Part shown: piece by piece, positions 40,568 to 49,761 of the stretch
Layout of the letters: each line of letters opens with the position of its first letter
Numbering within the stretch: position 1 is the first letter of the stretch
Assembly: GCF_035917575.1 (NCBI RefSeq)
Contig: NZ_CP109090.1
Span: forward strand, 2,232,001 to 2,296,000
Source: Streptomyces sp. NBC_01788
GTDB taxonomy: Bacteria; Actinomycetota; Actinomycetes; Streptomycetales; Streptomycetaceae
Direction of reading: 5' to 3'
DNA: 64,000 nt
The notes under the pieces: model-generated
Database searches by the model: none
What the model saw: the letters and a program-made list of their open reading frames with translations, nothing else
What the model was told of the DNA's origin: nothing
Position numbers and translations under genes: made by a program

Positions 40568-40692
40568 AGTGCCCCTCCGTTCGCTTCTCCGCCCGCGCGG
40601 CGCAGTGGCGCGGCCATCTCCCCCAGTGCCTTGACGGCCTGGGAGGTGCCCCCAGTCGTCTGCGGCCCGGCGGCCGCGCGTGCGTCGCTCAC
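40564..40692 (-). CDS. 42-codon open frame bridging hisB and the small membrane protein
   Basis: The GTG overlaps the hisB stop (GTGA), and the stop overlaps the next GTG (GTGA), so it exactly fills the gap between two genes. The translation ([20 protein letters not shown], then [12 protein letters not shown]...) contains the 38-base palindromic repeat. It may be translated only to keep ribosomes coupled through the gap. I would call it a candidate, not a proven protein. Confidence 0.35.
   Translation of the reverse strand: MSDARAAAGPQTTGGTSQAVKALGEMAAPLRRAGGEANGGAL
40618..40655 (+). repeat. 38-base palindromic repeat, his-operon copy
   Basis: Begins CTCCCCCAGTGCCTTGACGG and ends with CCTGGGAGG then a C-run with CAG. 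Apart from about five changes it matches the copy before gltB at 18142-18179. It lies inside the 42-codon frame between hisB and the small membrane protein. Confidence 0.7.
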
Positions 40693-41291
40693 AGCGCGCC
40701 CTTCGTGGAGGGGATGATGCCGGCCGCGCGCGTGTCGCGCTCGGACGCGTACCGCAGCGCCCGGGCCAGGGCCTTGAACTGGCACTCCACGATGTGGTGC
40801 GCGTTGCGCCCGTAGGGCACGTGCACGTGCAGCGCGATCTGCGCCTGGGCGACGAAGGACTCCAGGATGTGGCGGGTCATCGTGGTGTCGTACTCGCCGA
40901 TCATCGGCGCCATGTTCTCGGGCTCGGTGTGCACGAGGTACGGGCGGCCGGACAGGTCGACGGTGACCTGGGCGAGCGACTCGTCCAGCGGGACCGTGCA
41001 GTTGCCGAAGCGGTAGATGCCCACCTTGTCGCCGAGCGCCTGCTTGAAGGCGGCGCCCAGCGCGAGGGCGGTGTCCTCGATGGTGTGGTGGGAGTCGATG
41101 TGCAGATCGCCGTCGGTCTTCACGGTCAGGTCGAACAGACCGTGCCGGCCGAGCTGGTCGAGCATGTGGTCGTAGAAGCCGACGCCGGTGGCGATGTCGG
41201 TCCTGCCGGTGCCGTCGAGGCCGATCTCGACCAGGACCGAGGTCTCCTTGGTGGTGCGCTCGACCCTGCCGACGCGTCCCTCGCGAGTCAT
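40689..41291 (-). CDS. hisB: Imidazoleglycerol-phosphate dehydratase
   Basis: 200 residues, the monofunctional dehydratase (no phosphatase domain). The motifs [31 protein letters not shown] and [15 protein letters not shown] contain the His and Glu residues that bind the two Mn ions. It removes water from imidazole-glycerol phosphate. Its start overlaps the hisC stop by four bases. Since there is no phosphatase domain, histidinol-phosphatase must be encoded elsewhere. Confidence 0.96.
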   Translation of the reverse strand: MTREGRVGRVERTTKETSVLVEIGLDGTGRTDIATGVGFYDHMLDQLGRHGLFDLTVKTDGDLHIDSHHTIEDTALALGAAFKQALGDKVGIYRFGNCTVPLDESLAQVTVDLSGRPYLVHTEPENMAPMIGEYDTTMTRHILESFVAQAQIALHVHVPYGRNAHHIVECQFKALARALRYASERDTRAAGIIPSTKGAL

Positions 41292-42403
41292 CCGCTCTGC
41301 TCCTGTTCCTTCTTCAGTTCCCGTGCCGCGTCGAGGAACGCGTCGTTCTCCTGGGGCGTTCCGGCGGTGACCCGCAGCCACCCCGGTACGCCGTTGTCCC
41401 GGACCAGGACGCCCCGGTCCAGGATCCGCCGCCACGCGGTGTGGGCGTCCTCGAACCGCCCGAACTGGATGAAGTTGGCGTCCGACTCGACCACGTCGTA
41501 GCCGATCGCGCGCAGTTCGCCGACGAGCCGGTCCCGTTCGGCCTTCAGCTGCTCGACATAGCCGAGCAGCGTGTCGGTGTGCTCCAGGGCGGCCAGCGCC
41601 GTCGCCTGGGTGATCGCCGAGAGGTGGTACGGCAGCCGGACCAGCTGCACGGCGTCCACCACCGCCGGGTGCGCCGCGAGGTAGCCGAGGCGCAGTCCGG
41701 CGGCGCCGAACGCCTTGGACATGGTGCGGGAGACGACCAGGTGCGGCCGGTCCTGGAGCAGCGGCAACAGCGAGGCGCCGTGGCTGAACTCGATGTACGC
41801 CTCGTCCACGACCACCATGGACGGCTTGGCCGCCTGCGCCGCCTCGTACAGCGCGAGGACCGTCGACGGCGGCACCGCGTTGCCGGTGGGGTTGTTGGGG
41901 GTGGTGACGAAGACGACGTCCGGTCGGTGCTCCGCGATCGCCCGCTCGGCGGCGGCGAGGTCGATCGTGAAGTCCTCGCGGCGCGGCCCGGAGATCCAGC
42001 CCGTGCCCGTGCCGCGCGCGATGAGCGCGTGCATGGAGTACGAGGGCTCGAAGCCGATCGCGGTACGGCCCGGACCGCCGAAGGTCTGCAGCAGCTGCTG
42101 GATGACCTCGTTGGAGCCGTTGGCCGCCCAGACGTTCTCGACGCCGACCCGGTGGCCGCCCGTCCTCGTCAGGTACGCGGCGAGCTCGGTACGCAGCTCC
42201 ACCGCGTCCCGGTCGGGATAGCGGTTGAGGTGGCGGGCCGCCTCGCGCACCCGCTCGGTGATCCGCTCGACCAGCGGCTCGGGCAGCGGGTAGGGGTTCT
42301 CGTTGGTGTTCAGCCGTACGGGGACGTCCAGCTGGGGCGCGCCGTAGGGGGACTTGCCGCGCAGCTCGTCCCGTACGGGAAGATCGTCGATTCCGAAGCT
42401 CAC
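41288..42403 (-). CDS. hisC: Histidinol-phosphate aminotransferase
   Basis: 371 residues from a GTG overlapping the hisD stop. Fold type I aminotransferase: [14 protein letters not shown] substrate lead, [33 protein letters not shown] and the PLP lysine in [17 protein letters not shown]. It transfers an amino group from glutamate to imidazole acetol-phosphate. Overlaps hisB by four bases. Complete and of normal length. Confidence 0.96.
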   Translation of the reverse strand: MSFGIDDLPVRDELRGKSPYGAPQLDVPVRLNTNENPYPLPEPLVERITERVREAARHLNRYPDRDAVELRTELAAYLTRTGGHRVGVENVWAANGSNEVIQQLLQTFGGPGRTAIGFEPSYSMHALIARGTGTGWISGPRREDFTIDLAAAERAIAEHRPDVVFVTTPNNPTGNAVPPSTVLALYEAAQAAKPSMVVVDEAYIEFSHGASLLPLLQDRPHLVVSRTMSKAFGAAGLRLGYLAAHPAVVDAVQLVRLPYHLSAITQATALAALEHTDTLLGYVEQLKAERDRLVGELRAIGYDVVESDANFIQFGRFEDAHTAWRRILDRGVLVRDNGVPGWLRVTAGTPQENDAFLDAARELKKEQEQSG

Positions 42404-43743
42404 TTGCTCGTCGGTACCTTCCAGCCGAACCTCGCCTTGATCGCCGCGCCGTGCGCGGGCAGGTCCTCCGCCTCCGCCAGCGTCACCACATGGTGGGCGA
42501 CCTCGGCGAGGGCTTCCTCGGTGTAGTCCACGATGTGGATACCGCGCAGGAAGGACTGGACGGACAGGCCCGAGGAGTGGCAAGCGCAGCCGCCGGTGGG
42601 CAGCACGTGGTTGGACCCGGCCGCGTAGTCGCCGAGCGAGACCGGCGCCCAGGGGCCGACGAAGATCGCGCCGGCGTTGCGCACCCGGTCGGCGACCGCG
42701 GCCGCGTCGGCCGTCTGGATCTCCAGGTGCTCGGCGCCGTAGGCGTCGACCACCCTCAGGCCCGCGTCGATGCCGTCGACCAGGACGATCGCGGACTGCT
42801 TGCCGGACAGGGCCGGGCGGATCCGGTCCTCGATGTGCTTGGTCGCCGCGACCTGCGGCTCCAGCTCCTTCGCGACCGCGTCCGCGAGCTCCGCGGAGTC
42901 GGTGACCAGGACGGCGGCGGCCAGCGGGTCGTGCTCGGCCTGGCTGATCAGGTCGGACGCGACGTGCACCGGGTCGGCGCCGGCGTCCGCGAGGATCGCG
43001 ATCTCGGTGGGGCCGGCCTCGGTGTCGATGCCGATCCTGCCGGTGAAGTAGCGCTTGGCGGCGGCGACCCAGATGTTGCCGGGGCCGGTGACCATGTTCG
43101 CGGGCGGGCAGGACTCGGTGCCGTACGCGAACATCGCGACGGCGTGGGCGCCGCCGGCCGCGTACACCTCGTCGACGCCCAGCAGGGCGCAGGCGGCGAG
43201 GATCGTCGGGTGCGGCAGCCCACCGGCTGGATCATTTTCAAAAGCGGGGGCCTGCGGCGGGGAGGCCAGCGCGATCGACTCCACGCCGGCCTCCTGCGCG
43301 GGCACGACGTTCATGACCACGGAGGACGGGTAGACCGACCGGCCGCCCGGCGCGTACAGCCCGACGCGCTCGACCGGCACCCACTTCTCGGTCACCGAGC
43401 CGCCGGGCACCACCTGGGTGGTGTGCGTGTCGCGGCGCTGCTCGCGGTGGACGAGCCGGGCGCGCCGGACGGACTCCTCCAGCGCCGCGCGCACGGCCGG
43501 GTCGAGCTGCTCCAGCGCGTCCTTGAGTGCCTGGGCGGGAACCCGCACCGACTCCAGCCGCACGCCGTCGAACCGCTCGGCGAAGTCGATCAGCGCCGCG
43601 TCGCCACGATGATGCACGGCCTCGCAGATCGGACGCACCTTCTCCAGGGCGGCCGAGACGTCGAAGTCGGCTCGGGGCAGCAGGTCGCGCAGGGCGGGGC
43701 CCTCGGGGAGGGCGTCGCCGCGCAGATCGATTCGGGAGATCAC
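42400..43743 (-). CDS. hisD: Histidinol dehydrogenase
   Basis: 447 residues, a few more than the usual 430-441. Motifs: [58 protein letters not shown] and [13 protein letters not shown] (zinc His/Glu). It oxidises histidinol to histidine with two NAD. Around 43225-43246 it has an extra AFENDPAGG where I expect only FGG before LPHPTILAA; the codons there (TTT, GAA, AAT, GAT, CCA) are rare in this genome. It heads the operon, and an 11-bp-arm palindrome is 38 bases upstream of its GTG start. Confidence 0.95.
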   Translation of the reverse strand: MISRIDLRGDALPEGPALRDLLPRADFDVSAALEKVRPICEAVHHRGDAALIDFAERFDGVRLESVRVPAQALKDALEQLDPAVRAALEESVRRARLVHREQRRDTHTTQVVPGGSVTEKWVPVERVGLYAPGGRSVYPSSVVMNVVPAQEAGVESIALASPPQAPAFENDPAGGLPHPTILAACALLGVDEVYAAGGAHAVAMFAYGTESCPPANMVTGPGNIWVAAAKRYFTGRIGIDTEAGPTEIAILADAGADPVHVASDLISQAEHDPLAAAVLVTDSAELADAVAKELEPQVAATKHIEDRIRPALSGKQSAIVLVDGIDAGLRVVDAYGAEHLEIQTADAAAVADRVRNAGAIFVGPWAPVSLGDYAAGSNHVLPTGGCACHSSGLSVQSFLRGIHIVDYTEEALAEVAHHVVTLAEAEDLPAHGAAIKARFGWKVPTSK

Positions 43744-43780
43744 GGTGTCAATTCTCTCAGACCGCGCGCGGACACTGTCC

Positions 43781-43805
43781 GTCCGTATCAGTGACTGATA
43801 CGGAC
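43781..43805. promoter_or_regulatory. Perfect palindrome before hisD, probable operator
   Basis: Arms GTCCGTATCAG and CTGATACGGAC with a 3-base spacer (TGA), 38 bases upstream of the hisD start. GGACA-C-TGTCC, another palindrome, abuts it at 43770-43780. It lies in the divergent region between hisD and the gene at 43938, so it looks like a repressor site rather than a terminator. The regulator is unknown. Confidence 0.6.
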
Positions 43806-43937
43806 CGCCGTGCCGGTGGCTGGTGCGGGGCACGGAAGGAGCCGCTCACATTTCGTGTTCAGAGCGTCACCGATCGGGCATGACCGGTTGTACGAAGCGT
43901 AGTCATCCCGCGAGCAGCCGGGGAGGGAGGGAGGATC

Positions 43938-45512
43938 GTGACGGAGGGGGCCGACTTACACTCCGGGGACCTGTCCGACGGCCTGACCGCCACCGAGGCG
44001 GGAATGTGGCAGGCCTTCCGCAACGGCAGCGTGTACGACCTGCGCAGCGGTGACGCCGTGGTGGACGATCCGCACGGCGGGCATCCGTGGGGGCCCGAGC
44101 GGACCGTGCGGGCGCGCGTCGTGTGCTGGCTGCTCCTTGACGGACCGCCCGCGCTCGCCGGGCGCGTGTCGTCCCTGAAGCTCCGCGGCCTGCGGATCAC
44201 GGACGCCCTGGACCTCGCCGGGGGCGCGGTGCTGCCGTACGTGGAGCTGAACGGCTGCCGGTTCGACCAGGAGGTGCTGCTGCCGGAGGCGCGCTTCACC
44301 ACCGTGCGGCTGGTGGACTGCGCGGTGCCGCGGCTGGAGGCGGCCCGGGTGCGCACCGAGGGCGATCTGCATCTGCCGCGCTGCCGGTTCACCGGCGGGA
44401 TACGGCTGACCGACGCGCACATCGGCACGGACCTGCTGCTCAGCCAGGCGGTCGTGCACCGCGACCGGGCCGGCCGTTCGATCGCCGCCGACGGGATGAC
44501 GGTGGGCCAGGACCTCCAGGCGGAGCTGCTGGAGTCGTACGGCGAGTTCAGTCTGCGCAGCGCGAAGATCGGTGTCTCGCTGAGCCTGCGCGGCGCGCGG
44601 CTGGCGAACCCGCGGGAGCGGTTCGCGCTGAACGCGCCGCAGCTCACCGTCGAGCGCACCCTGTACCTCACCCCGGCGGGCGTGGGCGGCCCGCTGAGCG
44701 GGGTGACGCCCGCGCGCGGGACCCGGATCCAGCCCTTCGAGTGCCGGGGCGGGGTGCGTCTGGACGACGGGCGGTTCGGCGACGCGGTCGATCTGGAGCG
44801 GGCACGTTTCACCCTCACGGACGAACAGGTGCTGTCGCTGCGCCGGGTGCAGACGCCGGAGCTGCGCTTCCTCGGGGAGCCGCCGCCGCGCGGGCAGGTG
44901 CTGCTGTCCGGGGCGCGGGTCGTCACCCTCGTCGACCGGGCGAGCAGCTGGCCCGGCCCGGGCAGCCTGCACATGGGCGGCTTCGTCTACGAGAACCTGG
45001 TGCCGCGGGGCCCGTTCCCGCTGGCCGAGCGGCTGGACTGGGTGGCGGCGGCGACCGCCGAGTACAACCCGGAGCCGTACGAGCGGCTGGCCGCGGTGCT
45101 GCGGGAGGCGGGCGAGGACGTGGACGCGCGCGAGGTGCTGCTCGCCAAGCAGCGGCGCCGCCGCGAGACCCTGCCGCTCGCCGCCAAGCTGGTGGGCTAC
45201 GTCCAGGACTGGGCGGTGGCCTACGGGTACCGGCCGGGCCGGGCCGCGGTCTGGATGGCGGTGCTGTGGGCGGCGGGTTCGCTGGCCTTCGCGCGCCTGG
45301 GCCCGCCGCCGGCCGACCCCGGCGGCCACCCGGAGTGGAACCCCGCCCTGTTCGCCCTCGACCTGCTGCTGCCGTTCGTCGACCTGGGCCAGGCGGACCA
45401 GTGGCAGCTGCGCGGCGGCTGGCAGTGGCTCGCCGCGGCGCTGATCGTGGTCGGCTGGATCCTGGCCACGACGGTGGCGGCGGGCGCGACACGGCTGCTG
45501 CGACGGAACTAG
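43938..45512 (+). CDS. Membrane-anchored beta-solenoid protein (annotated elsewhere as membrane-associated oxidoreductase)
   Basis: 524 residues from a GTG. Residues about 55-340 are repeats of roughly 20 residues with periodic Leu and Arg (LKLRGLRITDALDLAGGAVL, LNGCRFDQEVLLPEARF, TEGDLHLPRCRFTGGIRLTD), like a pentapeptide or bactofilin-type solenoid. The last 110 residues hold two membrane segments (VWMAVLWAAGSLAFARL and WLAAALIVVGWILATTVAAG) around a variable loop. I see no nucleotide-binding or redox motif, so the label oxidoreductase, used in databases as I recall, is not supported here. It is divergent from hisD. Confidence 0.75.
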   Translation: MTEGADLHSGDLSDGLTATEAGMWQAFRNGSVYDLRSGDAVVDDPHGGHPWGPERTVRARVVCWLLLDGPPALAGRVSSLKLRGLRITDALDLAGGAVLPYVELNGCRFDQEVLLPEARFTTVRLVDCAVPRLEAARVRTEGDLHLPRCRFTGGIRLTDAHIGTDLLLSQAVVHRDRAGRSIAADGMTVGQDLQAELLESYGEFSLRSAKIGVSLSLRGARLANPRERFALNAPQLTVERTLYLTPAGVGGPLSGVTPARGTRIQPFECRGGVRLDDGRFGDAVDLERARFTLTDEQVLSLRRVQTPELRFLGEPPPRGQVLLSGARVVTLVDRASSWPGPGSLHMGGFVYENLVPRGPFPLAERLDWVAAATAEYNPEPYERLAAVLREAGEDVDAREVLLAKQRRRRETLPLAAKLVGYVQDWAVAYGYRPGRAAVWMAVLWAAGSLAFARLGPPPADPGGHPEWNPALFALDLLLPFVDLGQADQWQLRGGWQWLAAALIVVGWILATTVAAGATRLLRRN

Positions 45513-45665
45513 GGCCCTCGTTCGGATCATGCCGGGCGCGCGGGCCCCCGGCAGCGCGCGGGCAGTTGTTGAAATCGGCACCTTTTACTCGACCTTGACC
45601 ATCCCGCGTACAACTTTCCGCTCCTTGCCCGAACCCCCTGGCGCGCGTGCGACCTGCGTCTTTCA

Positions 45666-46712
45666 ATGGTCGACACCATGGCAACGCTGCCCGCGTTCAT
45701 CCGCCCTGCCCGGATGACAAGAACCGTCCCCAGCCCCGCCGCCGGGTTCACCGCCGCCGGGCTCCCCTCCGACGACGAGGTCCTCCTCGACGTGCCGGAC
45801 GAACCTCTCGGCCCGGCGCTGGTGGCCGCCGCCCAGGGCGCGTACCGGCCCGCCGCGGCGCTGCTCGCCGGTACCCGGGAGAGGGCCCGCTGGGAGGAGC
45901 GCGACCGGTACACGAGACGGCTGGCCGCCATCGCCCGCTCCCGACCGGAGTGGCTGGACGCCTGGCTCGCCACCGCCCCGCACGACCCGGACGCGCTGCT
46001 GGTCGCCGCCCAGCTCGCGGTCGACCGCGCCTGGCCCTCGCCCGCGCGGGCCGAACTGCTGCGCGGCGTCAGCCCCCTGATCACGGCCGCCGCACGCGCC
46101 GACGCCCGTGACCCGGTGCCGTGGCGGGTCGCGCTGGACCACGCGCGCGGCAGCCGCGCCGGGCACCGCTACTTCGAGGAGCTGTGGGAGGCCGCGGTCC
46201 GCCGCGCCCCGCACCACTACGGCTGCCACGTGGCCGCCCTGCGCTATCTGACCACCTCCTGGCACGGCTCGCACCGCGAGTGCTTCGACTTCGCCGACAT
46301 GGCCGCCCAGGACGCCCCGGCCGGCTCGCTCGTCCAGGCGCTGCCCGTGCGGGCCGCCTTCGCCTATCTGACCGACGGCTGCGGGCCCCGGGTGCCGCGG
46401 GCCCGGCTGCACGCGGCGGCCGACCGGGCGATCGTGCTCTCCGCCCGCTTCCCGGCGGCCGTGCCCTGGCCCGCGGAGATCCGCAACCTGCTGACCTGCG
46501 TCCTGCTGCGGCTGGAGCGCCCCGAGGACGCCCTCGTGCAGCTGCGCCTCATCGGCCCGTACGCCACCTCCTTCCCCTGGGAGCGGCAGTCGGACGACCC
46601 GCTGGGGTTCTTCCTGAAACTGCGCGCCGACCTGGGGGCCGCACCGCCCGCAGGGCCGTCCCGGCGCCCGCGATACGGGCTCGGCGGACGCGCCCGTCGC
46701 GGCGAGCATTAG
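45666..46712 (+). CDS. TPR-like helical protein of unknown function
   Basis: 348 residues, predominantly helical. Repeated Ala/Leu-rich helix pairs (PDALLVAAQLAVDRAW, ADARDPVPWRVALDHARG, RRAPHHYGCHVAALRYL, RLERPEDALVQLRLIGPYA) suggest tetratricopeptide-like repeats, with no signal peptide. No catalytic motif is visible. It may be a cytoplasmic protein-interaction scaffold. ATG at 45666; an alternative at 45678 is possible. Its stop is 12 bases before the Lon-N-domain gene, so the two are probably co-transcribed. Confidence 0.75.
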   Translation: MVDTMATLPAFIRPARMTRTVPSPAAGFTAAGLPSDDEVLLDVPDEPLGPALVAAAQGAYRPAAALLAGTRERARWEERDRYTRRLAAIARSRPEWLDAWLATAPHDPDALLVAAQLAVDRAWPSPARAELLRGVSPLITAAARADARDPVPWRVALDHARGSRAGHRYFEELWEAAVRRAPHHYGCHVAALRYLTTSWHGSHRECFDFADMAAQDAPAGSLVQALPVRAAFAYLTDGCGPRVPRARLHAAADRAIVLSARFPAAVPWPAEIRNLLTCVLLRLERPEDALVQLRLIGPYATSFPWERQSDDPLGFFLKLRADLGAAPPAGPSRRPRYGLGGRARRGEH

Positions 46713-46723
46713 GCTTTTGCGCC

Positions 46724-47461
46724 GTGACCACCGTCCACCTTCCGCTCTTCCCCCTGAACACGGTGCTGTTCCCGGGGCTGGTGCTGCCCCTGAACGTCTT
46801 CGAGGAGCGCTACCGCGCCATGATGCGCGCGCTGCTGAAGACGCCCGAGGACGAACCGCGCCGGTTCGCCGTCGTGGCGATCCGCGACGGCCACGAAATG
46901 GCCGAGAGCGCCCCCGGCATGCCCGATCCGACCGCACGGATCGAACGCGGCCCCGCCGCCGGCTTCGGCACCGACCCGGCCAAGGCCTTCCACTCCGTGG
47001 GCTGCGTGGCGGACGCGGCGACGATCCGGGAGCGGGCCGACGGCACCTTCGAGGTGCTGGCCACGGGCACGACCCGGGTCCGGCTGCTGTCCGTGGACGC
47101 CTCCGGCCCCTGTCTCGTGGCGGAGCTGCGGGAGCTGGCCGAGGAGCCCGGCGACGAGGCGGGCGCGCTGGCCGAGGGGGTGCTGCGGTCCTTCCGCCAG
47201 TACCAGAAGCGGCTGGCGGGCGCGCGGGAGCGGTCGCTGACTGCCGCGGAGCTGCCGGACGAGCCGAGCGTGGTGTCGTACCTGGTGGCCGCGGCGATGA
47301 TGCTCGACATTCCGGCGAAACAGCGACTGCTCCAGGCGCCCGACGTCTCCTCCCGGCTGCGCGACGAGCTGAAACTCCTGCGCAGGGAGACGGCGATCCT
47401 CCGTAGTCTGCCGTCGTTGCCGGCCGCGGAGCTGACCCGCGGGCCGACGAGTCTCAACTGA
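46724..47461 (+). CDS. LON substrate-binding-domain protein
   Basis: 245 residues from a GTG. It opens TTVHLPLFPLNTVLFPGLVL and FEERYRAMMRAL, the PUA-like N-terminal domain of Lon, followed by a helical part with VVSYLVAAAMMLDIPAKQRL. The AAA+ and protease domains are absent, so it is not a protease. Stand-alone Lon-N proteins may bind protein substrates or RNA. It is 14 bases before the YbaK gene and 12 after the TPR-like gene, all co-directional. Confidence 0.9.
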   Translation: MTTVHLPLFPLNTVLFPGLVLPLNVFEERYRAMMRALLKTPEDEPRRFAVVAIRDGHEMAESAPGMPDPTARIERGPAAGFGTDPAKAFHSVGCVADAATIRERADGTFEVLATGTTRVRLLSVDASGPCLVAELRELAEEPGDEAGALAEGVLRSFRQYQKRLAGARERSLTAAELPDEPSVVSYLVAAAMMLDIPAKQRLLQAPDVSSRLRDELKLLRRETAILRSLPSLPAAELTRGPTSLN

Positions 47462-47475
47462 AGGAACGGGTCGGG

Positions 47476-47985
47476 ATGGCCAAGAAGGCGAAGAAGCAGC
47501 AGGACAAAGGGGCGGGGGGCACCCCGGCGACGGTGGCGCTGACCGCGGCGGGCGTGCGCTACACCGTGCACTCCTACGACCACGACCCCTCCCACCCCTC
47601 CTACGGCGAGGAGGCGGCCGAGGCGATGGGCGTCTCCCCGGACCGGGTGTTCAAGACGCTGGTGGCGGACGTCGACGGAGCCCTGACGGTGGCCGTGGTG
47701 CCGGTCGCGGGCTCTCTGGACCTCAAGGCCCTGGCGGCGGCGGTCGGCGGCAAGCGGGCGGCGATGGCCGACCCGGCCCTCGCGGAGCGCACCACCGGCT
47801 ACGTCCGCGGCGGCATCTCCCCCCTCGGCCAGCGCAAGAGGCTCCCCACCGTCCTGGACGACTCGGCCCCCGCCCACACCACCATCTGCGTCTCGGCGGG
47901 CCGCCGCGGCCTGGAGGTCGAACTGTCCCCGGGCGACCTGGCGGGCCTCACCGACGCCGTCCTCGCCCCGATCGGGCGCGGCTGA
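47476..47985 (+). CDS. ybaK: Cys-tRNA(Pro)/Cys-tRNA deacylase, YbaK type
   Basis: 169 residues. KTLVADVDGALTVAVVPVAG and GYVRGGISPLGQRKRLP contain the Lys and Gly residues of the INS/YbaK pocket. It hydrolyses mischarged Cys-tRNA(Pro) or related aminoacyl-tRNAs. A short Lys-rich lead (MAKKAKKQQDKG) may contact tRNA. It ends the three-gene run and is followed by a hairpin terminator. The closest relative could also be a ProX-type deacylase, but GGISPLGQ is more like YbaK. Confidence 0.9.
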   Translation: MAKKAKKQQDKGAGGTPATVALTAAGVRYTVHSYDHDPSHPSYGEEAAEAMGVSPDRVFKTLVADVDGALTVAVVPVAGSLDLKALAAAVGGKRAAMADPALAERTTGYVRGGISPLGQRKRLPTVLDDSAPAHTTICVSAGRRGLEVELSPGDLAGLTDAVLAPIGRG

Positions 47986-47987
47986 CC

Positions 47988-48020
47988 GTCCCGCCCGGCC
48001 ATCGCGCCGGCGGGCGGGAC
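47988..48020. terminator. Terminator between ybaK and the membrane-protein gene
   Basis: Arms GTCCCGCCCG (47988-47997) and CGGGCGGGAC (48011-48020) with a 13-base loop, just after the ybaK stop and before the convergent gene that ends at 48105. Confidence 0.8.
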
Positions 48021-48104
48021 CGGCTGAGGCCCGTTCTGCCGCCCGTCCTGTCACCCGCCCGCGTCCGCCTCGCGGCCTCCGGGAGCCGGACCGGGCCCGG
48101 CCGG

Positions 48105-48905
48105 CTAGGGCGCCGAGGACTCCCCGTGCCCGTGAGCACCGTCTCCGGGCGCGCCGTCCCCGTACGCGCTGTCTCCGTGCGCCCCGCCCACGTACATCTC
48201 CGGGTCCCGCGGCCCGAACAGGGACGTCATCCCCAGGTGGACGAGCAGCGCGGCCAGCGGCCAGGCCAGCAGCGCCCCCTTGGCGTCGAGCTTCAGCGGC
48301 GCCGGGAACGTCACTCCCTTGCCCACCGCCTTGGCGTGGACGATCACGTCCTGCTCGGGTCCGAGCCACACACCGAGCCGCCACGCCAGCAGCGACCCGA
48401 GCAGCCCTCCGACGCACAGGGCCACCACCAGCGGCACACCCCCGCGCCTGCGCACCAGGAAGACGGCCGTCGCGCACACCACGCCGAAGGCCAGGGCCAG
48501 CAGCGTGAACGTGCCGTCCACGCCGATGGCCTGCTCACCCTCGGTGTCCTTGAGGTAGACGACCCAGTTGTTCCCGGACATTTCGGCGATCAGCGGCACC
48601 TTCGGTGCCAGCCGCAGCCAGAGCAGTCCCAGCGGCACCCCGCAGAGCGCCACGGCGACCAGGACGACGACGGCCTCCCTGATCTCGGCCGCCCATCCGG
48701 GCCCGTCCTGTTCGTAGAGGCTCAGCGGCCGGGCGGGCGGCACCTGCCAGGACTGGACCGGCCCCGGCAGCGAGGGCTGCCCGGACGCCGACGGCCCCAA
48801 GGGCCCCGACGACGAGGACGCCGAGGGTTCGGACGGCCCGGAGGGGCCGGAAGGCTGTGAGGAGCGCCGGTGCGGCGGTGGTGGCGGAGTCAACGGAGCT
48901 GTCAC
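48105..48905 (-). CDS. Membrane protein with Pro/Ser-rich N-terminus (DUF2567-like)
   Basis: 266 residues from a GTG. The first 65 residues are Pro- and Ser-rich (PPPPPHRRSSQPSGPSGPSE and more) and probably disordered. Four membrane segments follow: AVVVLVAVALCGVPLGLLWL, TFTLLALAFGVVCATAVFLV, VPLVVALCVGGLLGSLLAW and a last one near LLAWPLAALLVHLGMTSLF. The tail is rich in Gly, Asp and His. DUF2567 is my best guess for the family. No function is evident; it follows the ABC permease gene by 35 bases. Confidence 0.7.
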   Translation of the reverse strand: MTAPLTPPPPPHRRSSQPSGPSGPSEPSASSSSGPLGPSASGQPSLPGPVQSWQVPPARPLSLYEQDGPGWAAEIREAVVVLVAVALCGVPLGLLWLRLAPKVPLIAEMSGNNWVVYLKDTEGEQAIGVDGTFTLLALAFGVVCATAVFLVRRRGGVPLVVALCVGGLLGSLLAWRLGVWLGPEQDVIVHAKAVGKGVTFPAPLKLDAKGALLAWPLAALLVHLGMTSLFGPRDPEMYVGGAHGDSAYGDGAPGDGAHGHGESSAP

Positions 48906-48939
48906 CTTGTCATCGTGCCAGTTGCGGGGGAAGGCCGCG

Positions 48940-49761
48940 TCACCGGACGGCGGCCCGGCGGTAGGCCCAGGTGGCGACGGCCAGCGAGACCACCCCGACC
49001 CCGGCGCAGACGGCCATGTCGCCGGCCACCAGAGCCCAGTCGGGACGGGCCGCGAAAGTGTGGGCGTAGGCCTCCACGCCGTACGTGGACGGCAGCAGGT
49101 CGCGCAGCAGCCGTACCGCCCCGGGCATGCGGTCGGGGGGCAGCACGCCCAGCAGCAGCGCCGCCGACATGCCCAACTGGCCCAGCAGTGTGGCCAGTTC
49201 CGGGCGCGGTGCGAGCAGCCCGCAGGCCGCGCCGAGCCCGGAGAGCGCGGCACCGGCGAGCGGGATCACCACCACCAGCACCCACAGGTTGCCGAGTGGC
49301 AGCCCGAACAGCACGCACCCGAACACGGCGGTCACGAGCGTGCCCGGCACCGTGAAGGAGGCGTACGCGGCCGCCGCGCCCAGCACCACGGCCGCGGGCG
49401 GCACCGGGAGCGTCGCGTAGTGGTCGAGCCCGCCGCTGGCCCGCAGCTGCCCGAAGTACTGGGCGAGCAGGTTCAGCGCGACGAAGGCGACCACGACGAC
49501 CGAGGCGCCGGACACCACGTATCGGGCCTCGCTGCCGCCGTCGACCACGCCCCGCATCATGACCATGATGCCGACGGACTGGAAGGTCGCCACGAACAGC
49601 AGCGGGAGCCTCGCCACCCGCGCCCGGGACAGCTGGGCCCGGTACACGGCGGCCAGCGACGGCCACAGCCGCGCCCGCGGCCCGAGCACGGCCGCGTCAC
49701 CGGAAACGCCGTCCTGTACGGCCGTCGCGCCCGGCAGCACACCGGCGGGTACGACACTCAC
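48940..49761 (-). CDS. ABC-2 type transporter permease
   Basis: 273 residues from the GTG at 49761, which has GGGAG 9 bases ahead. Six membrane segments (for example LPLLFVATFQSVGIMVMM, VVVVAFVALNLLAQYFG, VPGTLVTAVFGCVLFGLPLG) fit the ABC-2 permease fold. PGAVRLLRDLLPSTYGVEAY is the usual C-terminal segment. With the ATPase encoded upstream it forms an exporter. The start is in a GTGA overlap with the small frame between it and the ATPase gene. Confidence 0.88.
   Translation of the reverse strand: MSVVPAGVLPGATAVQDGVSGDAAVLGPRARLWPSLAAVYRAQLSRARVARLPLLFVATFQSVGIMVMMRGVVDGGSEARYVVSGASVVVVAFVALNLLAQYFGQLRASGGLDHYATLPVPPAAVVLGAAAAYASFTVPGTLVTAVFGCVLFGLPLGNLWVLVVVIPLAGAALSGLGAACGLLAPRPELATLLGQLGMSAALLLGVLPPDRMPGAVRLLRDLLPSTYGVEAYAHTFAARPDWALVAGDMAVCAGVGVVSLAVATWAYRRAAVR

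Noticed and set aside
43781..43805. Palindrome considered as a terminator
   Set aside because: The flanking genes diverge, so a terminator is not needed; better explained as an operator.
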